The notes under the pieces: generated by a model
What the model was told of the DNA's origin: nothing
The model's database searches: none
The model's input: the letters and a program-made list of their open reading frames with translations, nothing else
Origin: Planctomycetota bacterium
GTDB taxonomy: Bacteria > Planctomycetota > Planctomycetia > Pirellulales > Pirellulaceae
Direction of reading: 5' to 3'
Assembly: GCA_027619595.1 (NCBI GenBank)
Contig: JAQCHP010000030.1
Coordinates: forward strand, 1 to 41,674
Length of the DNA stretch: 41,674 nucleotides
Program-made: the position numbers and the translations under genes
Part shown: positions 1 through 9,180 of the stretch, in pieces
Layout of the letters: each line of letters opens with the position of its first letter
Numbering within the stretch: position 1 is the stretch's first letter

Positions 1-213
1 CTTACCTACGTAGCACGAACGCAATCGATTTGACCCGTTTTACCCACGGATTCATCGGAAGAGCCTTTTATCCATGGAGATTTGGTCTCATGGGGATTGG
101 ACACGCGGTAACAATTACATCATTTATAACAAATACAAGTGCCGCCATGTGGCATCTCGGCAACCTACACTTGCATTACTTGCAAGTCTGTCATCTTATT
201 AGGTTACCACCGA

Positions 214-2148
214 ATGTCGTTTGCTGTCGCCGAACATTCATCCCAGCTCCAGGAAGATCGGCCGTTTACGACGGCAGGCACCGATCCTGCACGTATGGTA
301 GTGGCCATCCGCCGTGCCGCCGGTGGGTTGCGTCGTCTGTCCGACCAGTCGCTCGGTGACTTTACGGAATGTCTGCGGGAGAAGGCGTCGGCGGAAAGTC
401 GGCAATCGGACGACTTCCTCTGTGCTGCGTTCGCTGCCGCTTGGGAGGCGGTGCGACGAGTCCACGGCATCGAAATGTATGACGTGCAATTGATGGCCGG
501 TTTGGCGTTGGTCCGAGGAAACGTCGCCGAAATGCAAACCGGCGAAGGAAAGACGATCTCCGCCGTCGCGCCGGCCTATGCACGAACGGTGGCAGGGGAC
601 TCCGTGCACGTTGCGACGGTCAACGACTATTTGGCCGACCGCGATTTTAGGCAGGTAAAACCGGTATTTGACCTACTGAAACTGCGTGTCGGACTGCTCG
701 CACCCAACTCGCAGACGGAAGAAAAGCGAATTGCCTATCGCTGCGACGTTACCTATGGCCCCGGTTACGAATTTGGATTTGACTACTTGCGCGATCAGAT
801 TGCACGGCTCAACGTGCCGATCCCACGTCTTGGCGAACGACTGCGTGCGGATTTATCCCGGCAGCTTGGGAAATCTACGGGTGACGTGCAGTATCGTCGC
901 GACTTCGCCATGATCGACGAAGTCGACAGCGTTTTGTTAGATGAAGCGTATGTACCGTTGGTGATTAGCGGAGGAGCTGCAGAACTCGCCGAACCGCTGG
1001 AAGCGGTCGCTTACCATAGCGCACACCAACTTGCGAACCAATTGGCCCATTCTGTTGATTATCGCGTCGAAACCGCCCGTCGTTCGGTGCGGCTGACGCA
1101 GCTCGGTTGGGACAAGAGCCAAAGCTATTGGCGAGAGCATCGCGCGATGAGCTTGCTGCGGGCCTGGCACGTTTACGTCGAACAGGCCCTGCACGCGCGC
1201 TGCATTTTTCGCAAAGACGTCGACTATGTAGTTGCCAACTCCAAAGTGCAAATCGTGGATGCCAATACGGGGCGTGTTTTTTCTGATCGGTCCTGGCGAG
1301 ATGGGCTCCATCAAGCTGTCCAAGCTCAAGAAGGTCTACCGATTACGCGCGAGCAACCTTCGGTTGCTCAAATCTCGCGGCAGCGGTTCTATCGCCTGTA
1401 CCAGCAGATCTCTGGAATGACCGGAACGACTCAGGGGAGTGGCCGCGAGTTTCGGACCATCTATGGACTTCAGATTGCGCAAATTCCGTTGCGACGCCCT
1501 TGTCGGCGCCAAGTGCACCCGATCCGTGTCTTTGCCACGCAGGAGAGTAAATGGAAGGCGATCATCCAAGACGTCCTGCAGCGACACGCTACGGGGCAGC
1601 CCGTTCTGATTGGAACTCGCAATATCGAAAATAGCGAAGTGCTCGCCGCGTTGCTCGATTCGCATCGAATTCCCCACGTACTCTTGAATGGCAAACAAGA
1701 TTGTGACGAAGCGGAAGTGGTGGCTAAAGCGGGAAATGTGGGAGCCATTACAGTGGCTACGAACATGGCCGGTCGCGGTACAGATATACGTCTCGGGCCC
1801 GGGCGTCCCCAAGAATGTGGGCTCCACGTGATCGGCGAAGAGTGCCACGACTTATATCGCATTGATCGGCAATTGATGGGGCGCGCGGCGCGTCAGGGCG
1901 ATCCTGGCTCATGTCAATTCTTTGCGGCAGCGGAAGACTCACTGTTTACGGAACATTCGCCCTGGTTGTGCCGTCAAGTTGTTCGTGCCGCGGGAGCAAC
2001 TGGCGAGGTAGAAAAATCATTCGGCCAGGCGATTCGCCGCCTTCAGGACTCCTGCGCACAACGACAATTTCAATTGCGCAATGACTTGCTGCGGCAAGAC
2101 CGCTCATTAGACGAAATGTTGGATCGCATGACGAAAGAAGTATCATGA
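214..2148 (+). CDS. SecA-like preprotein translocase ATPase, C-terminally shortened
   Basis: This is a 644-residue DEAD-type motor of the SecA family. The helicase signatures are clear: Walker A MQTGEGKT (residues 107-114), VNDYLA just after it, YEFGFDYLRDQ, Walker B DEVDS (235-239), MTGTT before the second motor domain, NMAGRGTDI (517-525), and RQLMGRAARQGDPGS (552-566, arginine fingers). A preprotein-cross-linking-like region lies between Walker B and MTGTT. Housekeeping SecA is usually 830-1000 residues. Here only about 80 residues follow the last motor motif, ending in what looks like the start of the scaffold helix (QLRNDLL). The helical-wing domain and the C-terminal zinc linker are therefore missing. 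I chose the ATG at 214 because homology begins after it; the frame is open to 139. The stop overlaps the next gene by ATGA, so the two are probably translationally coupled. It is likely a specialised paralogue and not the general SecA. The family call is firm; the substrate is unknown. Confidence 0.9.
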   Translation: MSFAVAEHSSQLQEDRPFTTAGTDPARMVVAIRRAAGGLRRLSDQSLGDFTECLREKASAESRQSDDFLCAAFAAAWEAVRRVHGIEMYDVQLMAGLALVRGNVAEMQTGEGKTISAVAPAYARTVAGDSVHVATVNDYLADRDFRQVKPVFDLLKLRVGLLAPNSQTEEKRIAYRCDVTYGPGYEFGFDYLRDQIARLNVPIPRLGERLRADLSRQLGKSTGDVQYRRDFAMIDEVDSVLLDEAYVPLVISGGAAELAEPLEAVAYHSAHQLANQLAHSVDYRVETARRSVRLTQLGWDKSQSYWREHRAMSLLRAWHVYVEQALHARCIFRKDVDYVVANSKVQIVDANTGRVFSDRSWRDGLHQAVQAQEGLPITREQPSVAQISRQRFYRLYQQISGMTGTTQGSGREFRTIYGLQIAQIPLRRPCRRQVHPIRVFATQESKWKAIIQDVLQRHATGQPVLIGTRNIENSEVLAALLDSHRIPHVLLNGKQDCDEAEVVAKAGNVGAITVATNMAGRGTDIRLGPGRPQECGLHVIGEECHDLYRIDRQLMGRAARQGDPGSCQFFAAAEDSLFTEHSPWLCRQVVRAAGATGEVEKSFGQAIRRLQDSCAQRQFQLRNDLLRQDRSLDEMLDRMTKEVS

Positions 2149-4154
2149 AAGGCACTACGTCTGCAATTTTCACCGGTGGCGTCGATGGAATGCAACCTCA
2201 TGTTCCAGAGGCAGTGTATTTGTCGCATAGCGCAGTAAAATTCGCTGCCAACGGAAATCTTACGGCCTTTGCTAGTGCAATGGAGCAGTTGCAAAGACGC
2301 CTCTACGCTAAGTTTCAAGCTGAACGTGGCGAAGCGGCTCTGGCTGCGGTATTGCAGATGGCGCTCGAGCTTTGCCACGGGCATAGTATCGCGTATTATC
2401 GCCGCACGGCGGAAGGTCCTTTGACCCTGCAGCGTCAGGTTCGACGCCGCGATTTTATCGATTCCGAAAGACTGAGCGGAGAAATTGCGTGTCATGCCGA
2501 AAACGCGTGTCGTCACGAAGCACTACAATGCCTTGACCTAATTACCGCGCCCCAGTGGAAACTGGCGGTCACATCATTTCGTCGAAACGATACGTCCTTG
2601 GAAGTGGTGGCGTTGGTACTCAATCGCGATGCGGCCTCCGATCCAATGGTTGGTCCACTCTTGCATACGGTGACCTCCCTGATTCGAATTGATGCTTACC
2701 GCTCGGCGAGTCACGATGCAGAAATCGATGCGGCGAGTGCCTTCGCGATTGCTGAACTGTTGCCACGTATTGCGCAGTCGCCGTCAGTACAGGAAGCATC
2801 GGTACGACTTGCAACTGACTTACTTGAATGGTTGCCTGCCTCGCATTCTGCGGTCGCTGTTTCGAGTATGTCACCTACATCTCAGTGGAATATTAGCGTG
2901 GCCGGAGTCGTAGGTATCGACGAGCAGTCGCAAATCCAACAGGCACTTCGCAGTGTTTGTCACGAAACGCTACGAGCTAGGCAGGCGGTCGTATGGCGAG
3001 CGAACGGAACTGGGAGCGAAGCATGTTTAAGCGTTGCGCATGAACGGTTAGCCAAACTATCGAGTGCTGACTGGATAGTGAGCGTTCCCCTTGTTGTTAG
3101 TTGTCACGCAACACCTGTGAACGGTTTCACGAAGGTGAATTCACGTCGCCAGGAAGTGGGGCAGGCACGTCCTCGCGATATAATTCAAGGGGTTGTTGTG
3201 TTATGGGGAGGCGATGGCATTCCATTTGATGTTCGCACGGCGAATGCTTGTCAGGCGGTAGCCAACGACATGGCTAACATGCTGGATATCGTGCGAGAAC
3301 GCCAATCCCCATTGCGGCATCGAGTGCTTCGACGGCTCACACACCAGGTCTGGGGCTCCACGCGAAAGCGTTGGGGGACCGTTGCGGCGACGGTTTTACT
3401 GGCCGTGATGCATGTACCACGCCCGTATGCGGTACCGTGCGACGTCACGTTGCGGACCGTTGTGCGCCGTTTCGTTGCCGCGCCTTTCGACACACGATTG
3501 CAGGAATGTCTGGTTCGGCCTGGGGACATTGTAGACGCGGGCCAAACTCTGGCTGTGCTCGACGGCCGTGAAATGGAAATCGAATGCTCCCAACGCTACG
3601 CTGAGTATAACGCCGAAGCAAAGAAGCGCGACGTTGCCATGGCGGCCCAAGAGACCGCGGAAGCCCAACAGGCTCAGGCACAAATGGAACGACTCCAGTT
3701 GCAGATCGATCTGCTGGAAAAACAGTTGAACGAATTGTCGGTGCGCAGTCCGATCGAAGGCGTTGTCTTGCAGGGTGAACTACAGGACGCTACTGGGGCT
3801 CCGTTGAGCCGTGGTGACACACTGTTCGAAGTTGGTCCATTGGAACGGCTTAAAGCAGACGTGTTTGTTTCCGATGAAGATATTGCGTTCGTTACGCCAG
3901 GGTGTCGGGTGGAAGTCTATTTGAAGACCGGTAATTTGACATACCGCAGCACTTCATTGACGCACGTCGATCCAGCGGCACAGGTACATGAAGGTCAAAA
4001 TACGTTCCGGGCTGAAATGGAATTGTCCAACGCAACGGGCGATTTGCGACCAGGCATGTCCGGTCGCGCGCGGGTCCTGGGCCCCTGGAGGCCGTGGCTG
4101 TGGAATGTACTTCGACGTCCTTGGTTGCAAGTAACAACCATGTGGGGAGCTTAA
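2145..4154 (+). CDS. GAF-like/HlyD-type membrane adaptor protein
   Basis: This 669-residue protein has two parts. Residues about 30-395 look like two GAF-type sensory modules, judged by pattern only. A short basic stretch and one membrane segment near residues 408-423 (TVAATVLLAVM) follow. After this comes a periplasmic adaptor of the HlyD/RND membrane-fusion type: a lipoyl-like half (RPGDIVDAGQTLAVLDG), a Gln/Glu-rich coiled coil at about 485-530, the second lipoyl half (VRSPIEGVVLQG), and a beta-barrel part ending with RPGMSGRARV. HlyD proteins bridge an inner-membrane exporter to an outer-membrane duct. A cytoplasmic GAF-like head on one is unusual. The start overlaps the stop of the SecA-like gene (ATGA), and one base separates its stop from the M50 gene, so the three form an operon. 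The adaptor half is secure; the GAF assignment is tentative. Confidence 0.82.
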   Translation: MKGTTSAIFTGGVDGMQPHVPEAVYLSHSAVKFAANGNLTAFASAMEQLQRRLYAKFQAERGEAALAAVLQMALELCHGHSIAYYRRTAEGPLTLQRQVRRRDFIDSERLSGEIACHAENACRHEALQCLDLITAPQWKLAVTSFRRNDTSLEVVALVLNRDAASDPMVGPLLHTVTSLIRIDAYRSASHDAEIDAASAFAIAELLPRIAQSPSVQEASVRLATDLLEWLPASHSAVAVSSMSPTSQWNISVAGVVGIDEQSQIQQALRSVCHETLRARQAVVWRANGTGSEACLSVAHERLAKLSSADWIVSVPLVVSCHATPVNGFTKVNSRRQEVGQARPRDIIQGVVVLWGGDGIPFDVRTANACQAVANDMANMLDIVRERQSPLRHRVLRRLTHQVWGSTRKRWGTVAATVLLAVMHVPRPYAVPCDVTLRTVVRRFVAAPFDTRLQECLVRPGDIVDAGQTLAVLDGREMEIECSQRYAEYNAEAKKRDVAMAAQETAEAQQAQAQMERLQLQIDLLEKQLNELSVRSPIEGVVLQGELQDATGAPLSRGDTLFEVGPLERLKADVFVSDEDIAFVTPGCRVEVYLKTGNLTYRSTSLTHVDPAAQVHEGQNTFRAEMELSNATGDLRPGMSGRARVLGPWRPWLWNVLRRPWLQVTTMWGA

Positions 4155-4155
4155 C

Positions 4156-6333
4156 ATGGCCGAAAACAGCACGGTTGGCCAAGGCGATCATCGCGTACTG
4201 GGTTTGGGACAGGTTCAGCTCACGAGACGCCCCCACGTCCTGGCGTATCCCCAGACGACCAACCAGTCCGAAGCTTGTTTTGTGTTGGAGGACACCCTAC
4301 GCGGCAAGTATTTTCGGTTGGGCGCTGTTGAGTACAGTTTCTTCGTGAAACTCGACGGACAACGCACGATTCGGCAAATTGTGGCTGAGTTGGCGTCGGA
4401 ATATGGTAGCGAGGCCCTAAATGAGCAAGAAGCGTTTGGGATTGGCCGATGGTTCGTCGAGCAGGAGTTGGCAGAATCGCGTGCCTCTCGTTCGGCGGGG
4501 CAACAATGGAAGTGTCGTCAACAATGGCTGGGTCGGCGGTGGCTGGGTTGGAATCCACTTTTTGTGAAGACCCGACTCGGAAACCCGGACGATTGGTTGA
4601 CACGCATGGATCCACTTGGTCGCGGAATTTTTACGTGGCCGTGTTTTGCCGTGTGGCTATGCGTCGTTTTAGCTGCGCTCGTTCGGGTGAGTCTCCAGCA
4701 GGAACGACTCTCGCGCGACTCCGTGGGGATTCTCGCGCCACAGAATTGGCTCTTGTTGCTTACCGTTTGGGTCGTATTGAAGGTGATTCACGAGACATCG
4801 CATGGGTTGGCCTGTAAAAGATTTGGTGTACCCGTTCGTGAATGTGGTGTGATGTGGGTAATGTTTAGTCCCATGGCCTACGTGGATGCTACAGCCGCTT
4901 GGCGTTTGCCCGACAAATGGCAGCGGATTGTTGTCTCGTTGGCGGGAATGTATGCGGAAGGATTTGTAGCCGCCGTGGCCGCATGCATCTGGAGCTACTT
5001 GGACGTTGGGACGGCGGCACATGTGTGTTACCAGATCATGGTGGCAGCCGGAATCAGTACGCTGATATTCAATGCTAATCCGTTCATGCGGTTTGACGGA
5101 TATTTTGTGCTTTCAGATTGGTGGGAGGTACCCAATCTTAGTGTGCTGGCACAGCGATACTCTGGATATTTGTTTCGCAAGTACCTGCTTGGTGCGCGGG
5201 TGTCTCCACCCTCGATGCCACCCAGAAAAGCGGTTGGAATTAAGCTCTACAGTCTCATTGCGTGGTGGTGGCGAATTGCCATGATGCTGGGCATCATCAT
5301 TGCGGCGCAACGGCTATTTTGGGGGGCTGGAGTCCTGTTGGCGATCGGGACGACAGCATTGTGGTTGGGGGTACCGTTCATACGATGGAGCCTGCTGGTG
5401 TGGGAAGGGAAAGAAAAGATCCCGTCGCCGGTGCGTTTAGTGGCCAGTGTTGCGGTGGCCGTCTCGGTCGCCTGGGTCGTCTACGCGTGGTTGCCTTGGC
5501 CCGCAGGGGTATCCGCTCCCGCACTGATTGAAGGTCATCAGGACGTGGTTGTCCGGACTCGCACGCCGGGCTTCGTACGGGAGGTGTTGGTCGAAAATGA
5601 TCAAGCGGTTTTGGCGGGACAGGTGTTGTTTAAGCTTGAAAATCGAGAACTGGAGCAGGAAGTGGGCGATCTGCGCCTTCAAATCCAACAAGTTGGATCA
5701 CGACGTAGTGATTTTTTGGAACAGGCTGACCATGCTGCGGAACAGAGCCAACGGCGTTTTCAGGAAGCCCTGCAAAAAAGGCTGAACGAGCGTCAAAACG
5801 AACTCCAGGAACTGGTAGTCCGGGCGCCCCAAGATGGACGGGTCCTGGCTCCGCTCCTTGACGAGCGACTGGGAACGTTTGTGAAATCGGGTACCGAGGT
5901 GCTGCGTATTTGCGGGCCCGAAAAACAGGTGAGAATCTCCGTACATCAGGACGACTTGGAGCATTTTCGTGCCATGGTGGGCAAAGAGGTCCGGGTAGCG
6001 ACGCGCAGCGGAGCATCGCTAGGGGCGCGACTTACCGAAGTGCAACCACATGCCACCGCTCAAGTCCCTGACGTCGCCTTAACAGCGATTGCTGGCGGGC
6101 CGCTTCCCGTGCAACCCCGCGCTCGAACAGAAAAGAGTTCTTCCGACGCATCCGGAGCAGAGTACGACCTGTTAACTCCAAGATTTGTGGCCATCGCGCA
6201 GCTGTTACCCGAAACGAATCCGCCACCCCACGGTATGCTTGCCAGCGTGTCGTTCTTCACAGCCGACGAAACGGTCGGCCGGCATGTCATTCGATGGCTA
6301 CAGGTGTGGATCGACCAACGGGTGGGACGCTGA
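4156..6333 (+). CDS. PqqD-like / site-2 protease (M50) / HlyD fusion protein
   Basis: This is a 725-residue multi-domain membrane protein. The first roughly 110 residues resemble the PqqD-like peptide-binding fold (residues such as RGKYFRLG and DGQRTIRQIV). A polytopic M50 domain follows. Its zinc motif is HETSH at residues 212-216, and its third-ligand motif is NANPFMRFDG at 306-315 (Asp314), both as expected for an active site-2 protease. From about residue 440 a further membrane segment leads into a HlyD-like periplasmic arm with paired lipoyl halves (VLVENDQAVLAGQVLFKLENRE; VVRAPQDGRVLAPL) and a coiled coil between them. Such fusions are known in bacterial peptide-export or maturation loci. 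Here it completes the SecA-like/HlyD operon and may process or hand over the exported substrate in the membrane. No precursor peptide gene was recognised nearby. Domain calls are good; the role is inferred. Confidence 0.87.
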   Translation: MAENSTVGQGDHRVLGLGQVQLTRRPHVLAYPQTTNQSEACFVLEDTLRGKYFRLGAVEYSFFVKLDGQRTIRQIVAELASEYGSEALNEQEAFGIGRWFVEQELAESRASRSAGQQWKCRQQWLGRRWLGWNPLFVKTRLGNPDDWLTRMDPLGRGIFTWPCFAVWLCVVLAALVRVSLQQERLSRDSVGILAPQNWLLLLTVWVVLKVIHETSHGLACKRFGVPVRECGVMWVMFSPMAYVDATAAWRLPDKWQRIVVSLAGMYAEGFVAAVAACIWSYLDVGTAAHVCYQIMVAAGISTLIFNANPFMRFDGYFVLSDWWEVPNLSVLAQRYSGYLFRKYLLGARVSPPSMPPRKAVGIKLYSLIAWWWRIAMMLGIIIAAQRLFWGAGVLLAIGTTALWLGVPFIRWSLLVWEGKEKIPSPVRLVASVAVAVSVAWVVYAWLPWPAGVSAPALIEGHQDVVVRTRTPGFVREVLVENDQAVLAGQVLFKLENRELEQEVGDLRLQIQQVGSRRSDFLEQADHAAEQSQRRFQEALQKRLNERQNELQELVVRAPQDGRVLAPLLDERLGTFVKSGTEVLRICGPEKQVRISVHQDDLEHFRAMVGKEVRVATRSGASLGARLTEVQPHATAQVPDVALTAIAGGPLPVQPRARTEKSSSDASGAEYDLLTPRFVAIAQLLPETNPPPHGMLASVSFFTADETVGRHVIRWLQVWIDQRVGR

Positions 6334-6345
6334 CTTCTGCGACTA

Positions 6346-7392
6346 CTAGAGATCGCCTTCGCTTAACACAGTGGTAAATCCAGGAAAGGGGGTTGTCTGC
6401 GGTGGCAAATTCGGATTACGTGTGCCGTTTCCATTGGGTGTCATAATGTGAGCATAGACGCGGTAATTCATTTCACGACTGAGGAACCTACCGCTACCAT
6501 CGCAGAAAATCGCGTTAACTCCATCACGATGGCGGCTGGAGGGGCGCGCTGCTAAGACATTTTGAACGTACCCGTCGACTTCGATGCGAGTGTTAATAAA
6601 GCTGTTCACATTTCCGACTAGTTCAGCCACGTCCCAGATGACCCCCAGTCGCATTTCCAGTTCCTGCAAGGATCTTGCCGAAAGAGAAGAATTAGGATCA
6701 GGATCGTATGCGACTAACAGATCTTCAGCTAAATTTGGGCCTTGATAGTAGTTACTTTGTTTAATCAACCATTTCGAGGCGTTGACGTTTTCTGTGATGA
6801 GCAAGGTATTACTGGCACCATCTTTGCTCGACACGTAGGACATACTCACCTTATCTCCTCTTGCGTCGCCGTAGAGTAAATTATGGCAAACTCCATTCGG
6901 CGCTAAGTCAAATTTCCCCGGGGCTGAAGCGGGGTGAGGGTGCGTTGTTGGGACGCCTGAGTTACAGGCATAGCTGAGCCAAGGCTCGGTCTTGTTCGCC
7001 TGAGCCTCAGTCGGGCACGCAGCGATTTCCACGTAGGGAGGAGGAGGATCACCTTGCGCTATATTGCCTCGCGCTATCTTATAGTAGGCGTCCATAACGT
7101 CGTTGCGCCCAAGGTCCGGGAGGACTTTGGCGAACCAGGAGATCGCAAGCGGAAGGTTGGGGTCAGCTGGGTTAAGCAACTTTTCCGTGCGCCCTGGATA
7201 ATAATCCTTCTTCGTGGCGTGCGAGACCATCGCTGTGCCGATTTGCTTCATGTTATTCAAGCAAGTCGCTCGCCGAGCTGCCTCGCGAGCGGCTTCCACC
7301 GCTGGCACAACCAAAGCGGCCAAAAGGCCAATAATCGCAATTACAACGAGCAATTCCACCAGCGTAAACGCATTGCGTCGCTTCGCAGTCAT
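6346..7392 (-). CDS. DUF1559-type prepilin-like protein
   Basis: This 348-residue protein has a type IV pilin-like N-terminus: a short basic leader (TAKRRNA), then [24 protein letters not shown], in which cleavage and methylation would fall before the Phe. It continues with [19 protein letters not shown], the hallmark of the large planctomycete DUF1559 (pseudopilin-like) family, and ends with the usual [15 protein letters not shown] block. The ATG at 7392 is preceded by GGGAGAG six bases upstream, which decides it over the longer frame. It is presumably exported and membrane-inserted via a pseudopilin route; the biological role of the family is not settled. It converges on the M50 gene with only 12 bases between the stops and no evident terminator. 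Confidence 0.93.
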   Translation of the reverse strand: MTAKRRNAFTLVELLVVIAIIGLLAALVVPAVEAAREAARRATCLNNMKQIGTAMVSHATKKDYYPGRTEKLLNPADPNLPLAISWFAKVLPDLGRNDVMDAYYKIARGNIAQGDPPPPYVEIAACPTEAQANKTEPWLSYACNSGVPTTHPHPASAPGKFDLAPNGVCHNLLYGDARGDKVSMSYVSSKDGASNTLLITENVNASKWLIKQSNYYQGPNLAEDLLVAYDPDPNSSLSARSLQELEMRLGVIWDVAELVGNVNSFINTRIEVDGYVQNVLAARPSSRHRDGVNAIFCDGSGRFLSREMNYRVYAHIMTPNGNGTRNPNLPPQTTPFPGFTTVLSEGDL

Positions 7393-8065
7393 ACTAAGCT
7401 CTCCCGAATCGGTTAGGACGAGATGGCGATCGGTTGCCCCGTGTCTGTTCCACACAGCTTCGTCGCTTTTTCGCGTCAATTTGTCTTTTTGCCTTAGCCC
7501 CTGTGGCTGGTCGCTGATGGCAATTCCGCTCCCGCGCACCAACCCTGTGCCAATTGTCGCATGTTACTGCAAAAATGTCGAGTCGTCCCTTATCAGCCCA
7601 GGCCATTATCTCGTTTAAGGCAAGCCGAAGGCGTCCGGCCAACTGAAGTCCCTAAGTCGACGTCGACACGGTCCTGGCGAGCCACTAATTCATTTCTGAC
7701 GCGGTTCGGCACGCGGACGCTGCCCCGGCTATGAGGGCAACACGGCCTTGTGTCGCCCTCCGGGCTAATGGAAGACTCCCCTCCAGAATTGGGGACGTTG
7801 ACCGATTGTCGAAAGATGTCCCGCTGGAACAAATGCCGCCCCGAACATCGAAAGCAAAAGCCGTTGACACAAACCTTTTGCCGGACTGTGGTTATGATTC
7901 ATTGAACGGTATTGCCGTTAAACGAGACCCCCCCGCCAACCAAGGTTCCCGATTGCACGTAGTGGTGCGTATACTGGCGTACGAGACACTTGGGTAGATG
8001 TAAAACCAAATACCCCCATCTATGCAGAGGACCGGACCATCCCACAAGCAGAAAATCCATCTCCG
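7393..8065. other. Intergenic region between divergent genes
   Basis: This stretch of about 670 bases lies between the prepilin-like gene (minus) and the membrane protein gene (plus). It should carry promoters for both directions. No ORF in it has recognisable protein character, and I see no RNA gene. From 7922 the frame of the downstream gene is already open, so its right part may be coding (see the entry at 8066). A TTGACA at 7864 and a TATGAT at 7893 are 23 bases apart, too far for a standard sigma-70 promoter. Confidence 0.5.
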
Positions 8066-9115
8066 TTGCAATTTGTTCCGCGGCGAAAAAAAGGCTGGGG
8101 AGCGTGGCTGTCCGCTGGACTCGTCGTTTTAACCGCCACAGGGGCGTATTCGATTTTTGTGAGTGACAGGTCGGACCGACGCGAGCCGTGGACCGATTCG
8201 CTTTCACAGGAAGCGCCGCCCCCTTGGGGGGATGCTGACCCTCTCGACCCGCTGGCGACAGCTGCGACGGAGGTAGCTCCTAGTCGCGGTCCAGGCGCCG
8301 ATTTGGAGGATGGTACGGCACCACCCGAGGCGACGCCAGATATTGGTCCGGGAAAAGCTGAGACTCTGGATGCTGTTACTGACGGCGCCATTCCAGAAAC
8401 GCCCGTGGCGGAAACTTTGGAAAATTCGGTCGAAATCCAGGATGCGACCGTTGCTCCGAAGGACGAAACCCCGTCCAATCCAGATGGGCCAAGCGGTGTT
8501 GCGGTTACCGATCCGCAAACAACGTTCGCCGTTGCAACATCGATCGTGGTGCCCGCCAATTGGCCCGACTTTCCTGCACGCGTATCCTCCACGACGCTTC
8601 AACGATTGTCATCCATGCGTTCGGCCCTCGTGCGTCGTGAATTTGCCAAGTCGCAGGCACAACTGAATCGACCAGAAACCACCACCAAATCGACCGTCGA
8701 CTCCGAGTCGATGGCACGGATGGCACGAATCGTCTACGAGGCGGAAATCTTTTGGAAGGCGGTCGACGATGCGCTGAGTCGGGTTGCTCCCGGAGACACG
8801 TTGACGATCCCAGCGATCCAGTGGCAGGCCAAAGTCATCAGCAAGTCTACCGCCAGTCTCGTCTTGGAACGGGAAGATGGAAAACAGGGAGCGGTGTCGA
8901 CAATTCGCAGCGAAATGCGCAGTCCACTCGCCGGCGCCTTGGCGGAATGGGAACTTAAAGAAAGGGGGCCGGCCCGCTACTTGCCTTTGGCCGTATTCTG
9001 GAGCCTAGAACAGAATAAGCACCCTGAAATTGCCGCCGCCTATTGGCAACTCGCCATGAATGCGGGTCTTGCCGTCGACGCTGTAGACCCCAATATCGCA
9101 CAACAAACGAGGTGA
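8066..9115 (+). CDS. Hypothetical single-pass membrane protein
   Basis: The protein is about 349 residues from the TTG at 8066. A basic stretch (PRRKKGWG) is followed by one membrane segment (AWLSAGLVVLTATGAYSIF) near the N-terminus. Then comes a roughly 130-residue Pro/Asp/Glu/Thr-rich linker and a folded-looking C-terminal part of about 170 residues with GDTLTIPAIQWQAKVI in its middle. I recognise no family. The start is uncertain: the frame is open from a TAA at 7919 and contains no ATG or GTG before 8066. The stretch before the TTG (VDVKPNTPIYAEDRTIPQ) looks protein-like, and no Shine-Dalgarno sequence precedes the TTG. An ATT at 7952 does have AAGG six bases upstream, but this is weak evidence. 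The C-terminal half looks like a periplasmic domain with its function unassigned. It stands alone between divergent and convergent neighbours. Confidence 0.72.
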   Translation: MQFVPRRKKGWGAWLSAGLVVLTATGAYSIFVSDRSDRREPWTDSLSQEAPPPWGDADPLDPLATAATEVAPSRGPGADLEDGTAPPEATPDIGPGKAETLDAVTDGAIPETPVAETLENSVEIQDATVAPKDETPSNPDGPSGVAVTDPQTTFAVATSIVVPANWPDFPARVSSTTLQRLSSMRSALVRREFAKSQAQLNRPETTTKSTVDSESMARMARIVYEAEIFWKAVDDALSRVAPGDTLTIPAIQWQAKVISKSTASLVLEREDGKQGAVSTIRSEMRSPLAGALAEWELKERGPARYLPLAVFWSLEQNKHPEIAAAYWQLAMNAGLAVDAVDPNIAQQTR

Positions 9116-9139
9116 ACTCAAATCCGACCCAACATACAA

Positions 9140-9161
9140 AGAGATGCTCTCTCTTTTTTTT
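9140..9161 (+). terminator. Possible weak intrinsic terminator
   Basis: A short hairpin (AGAGA, loop TGC, TCTCT) is followed by a run of eight T (9154-9161), 25 bases after the stop of the membrane-protein gene. The stem is only 5 bp and not GC-rich, so this is a tentative call. The T-run sits in a roughly 50-base pyrimidine-rich tract separating two convergent genes. Confidence 0.35.
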
Positions 9162-9180
9162 CTGCTCTGTCTCTTTCTTT

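Noticed and set aside
97-130. TTGGAC and TATAAC upstream of the SecA-like gene as a promoter
   Set aside because: The spacer is 22 bases, too long for a standard promoter.
30-359. 109-residue frame at the left edge
   Set aside because: It overlaps the SecA-like gene in another frame and has no protein-like features.
7864-7898. TTGACA and TATGAT resembling a sigma-70 promoter
   Set aside because: The spacer is 23 bases, well outside 16-19, so the two hexamers cannot act as one promoter.
8020-8592. 190-residue minus-strand frame
   Set aside because: It is antisense to the membrane-protein gene, and its Ser/Val/Ala-rich composition mirrors the codon bias of that gene.
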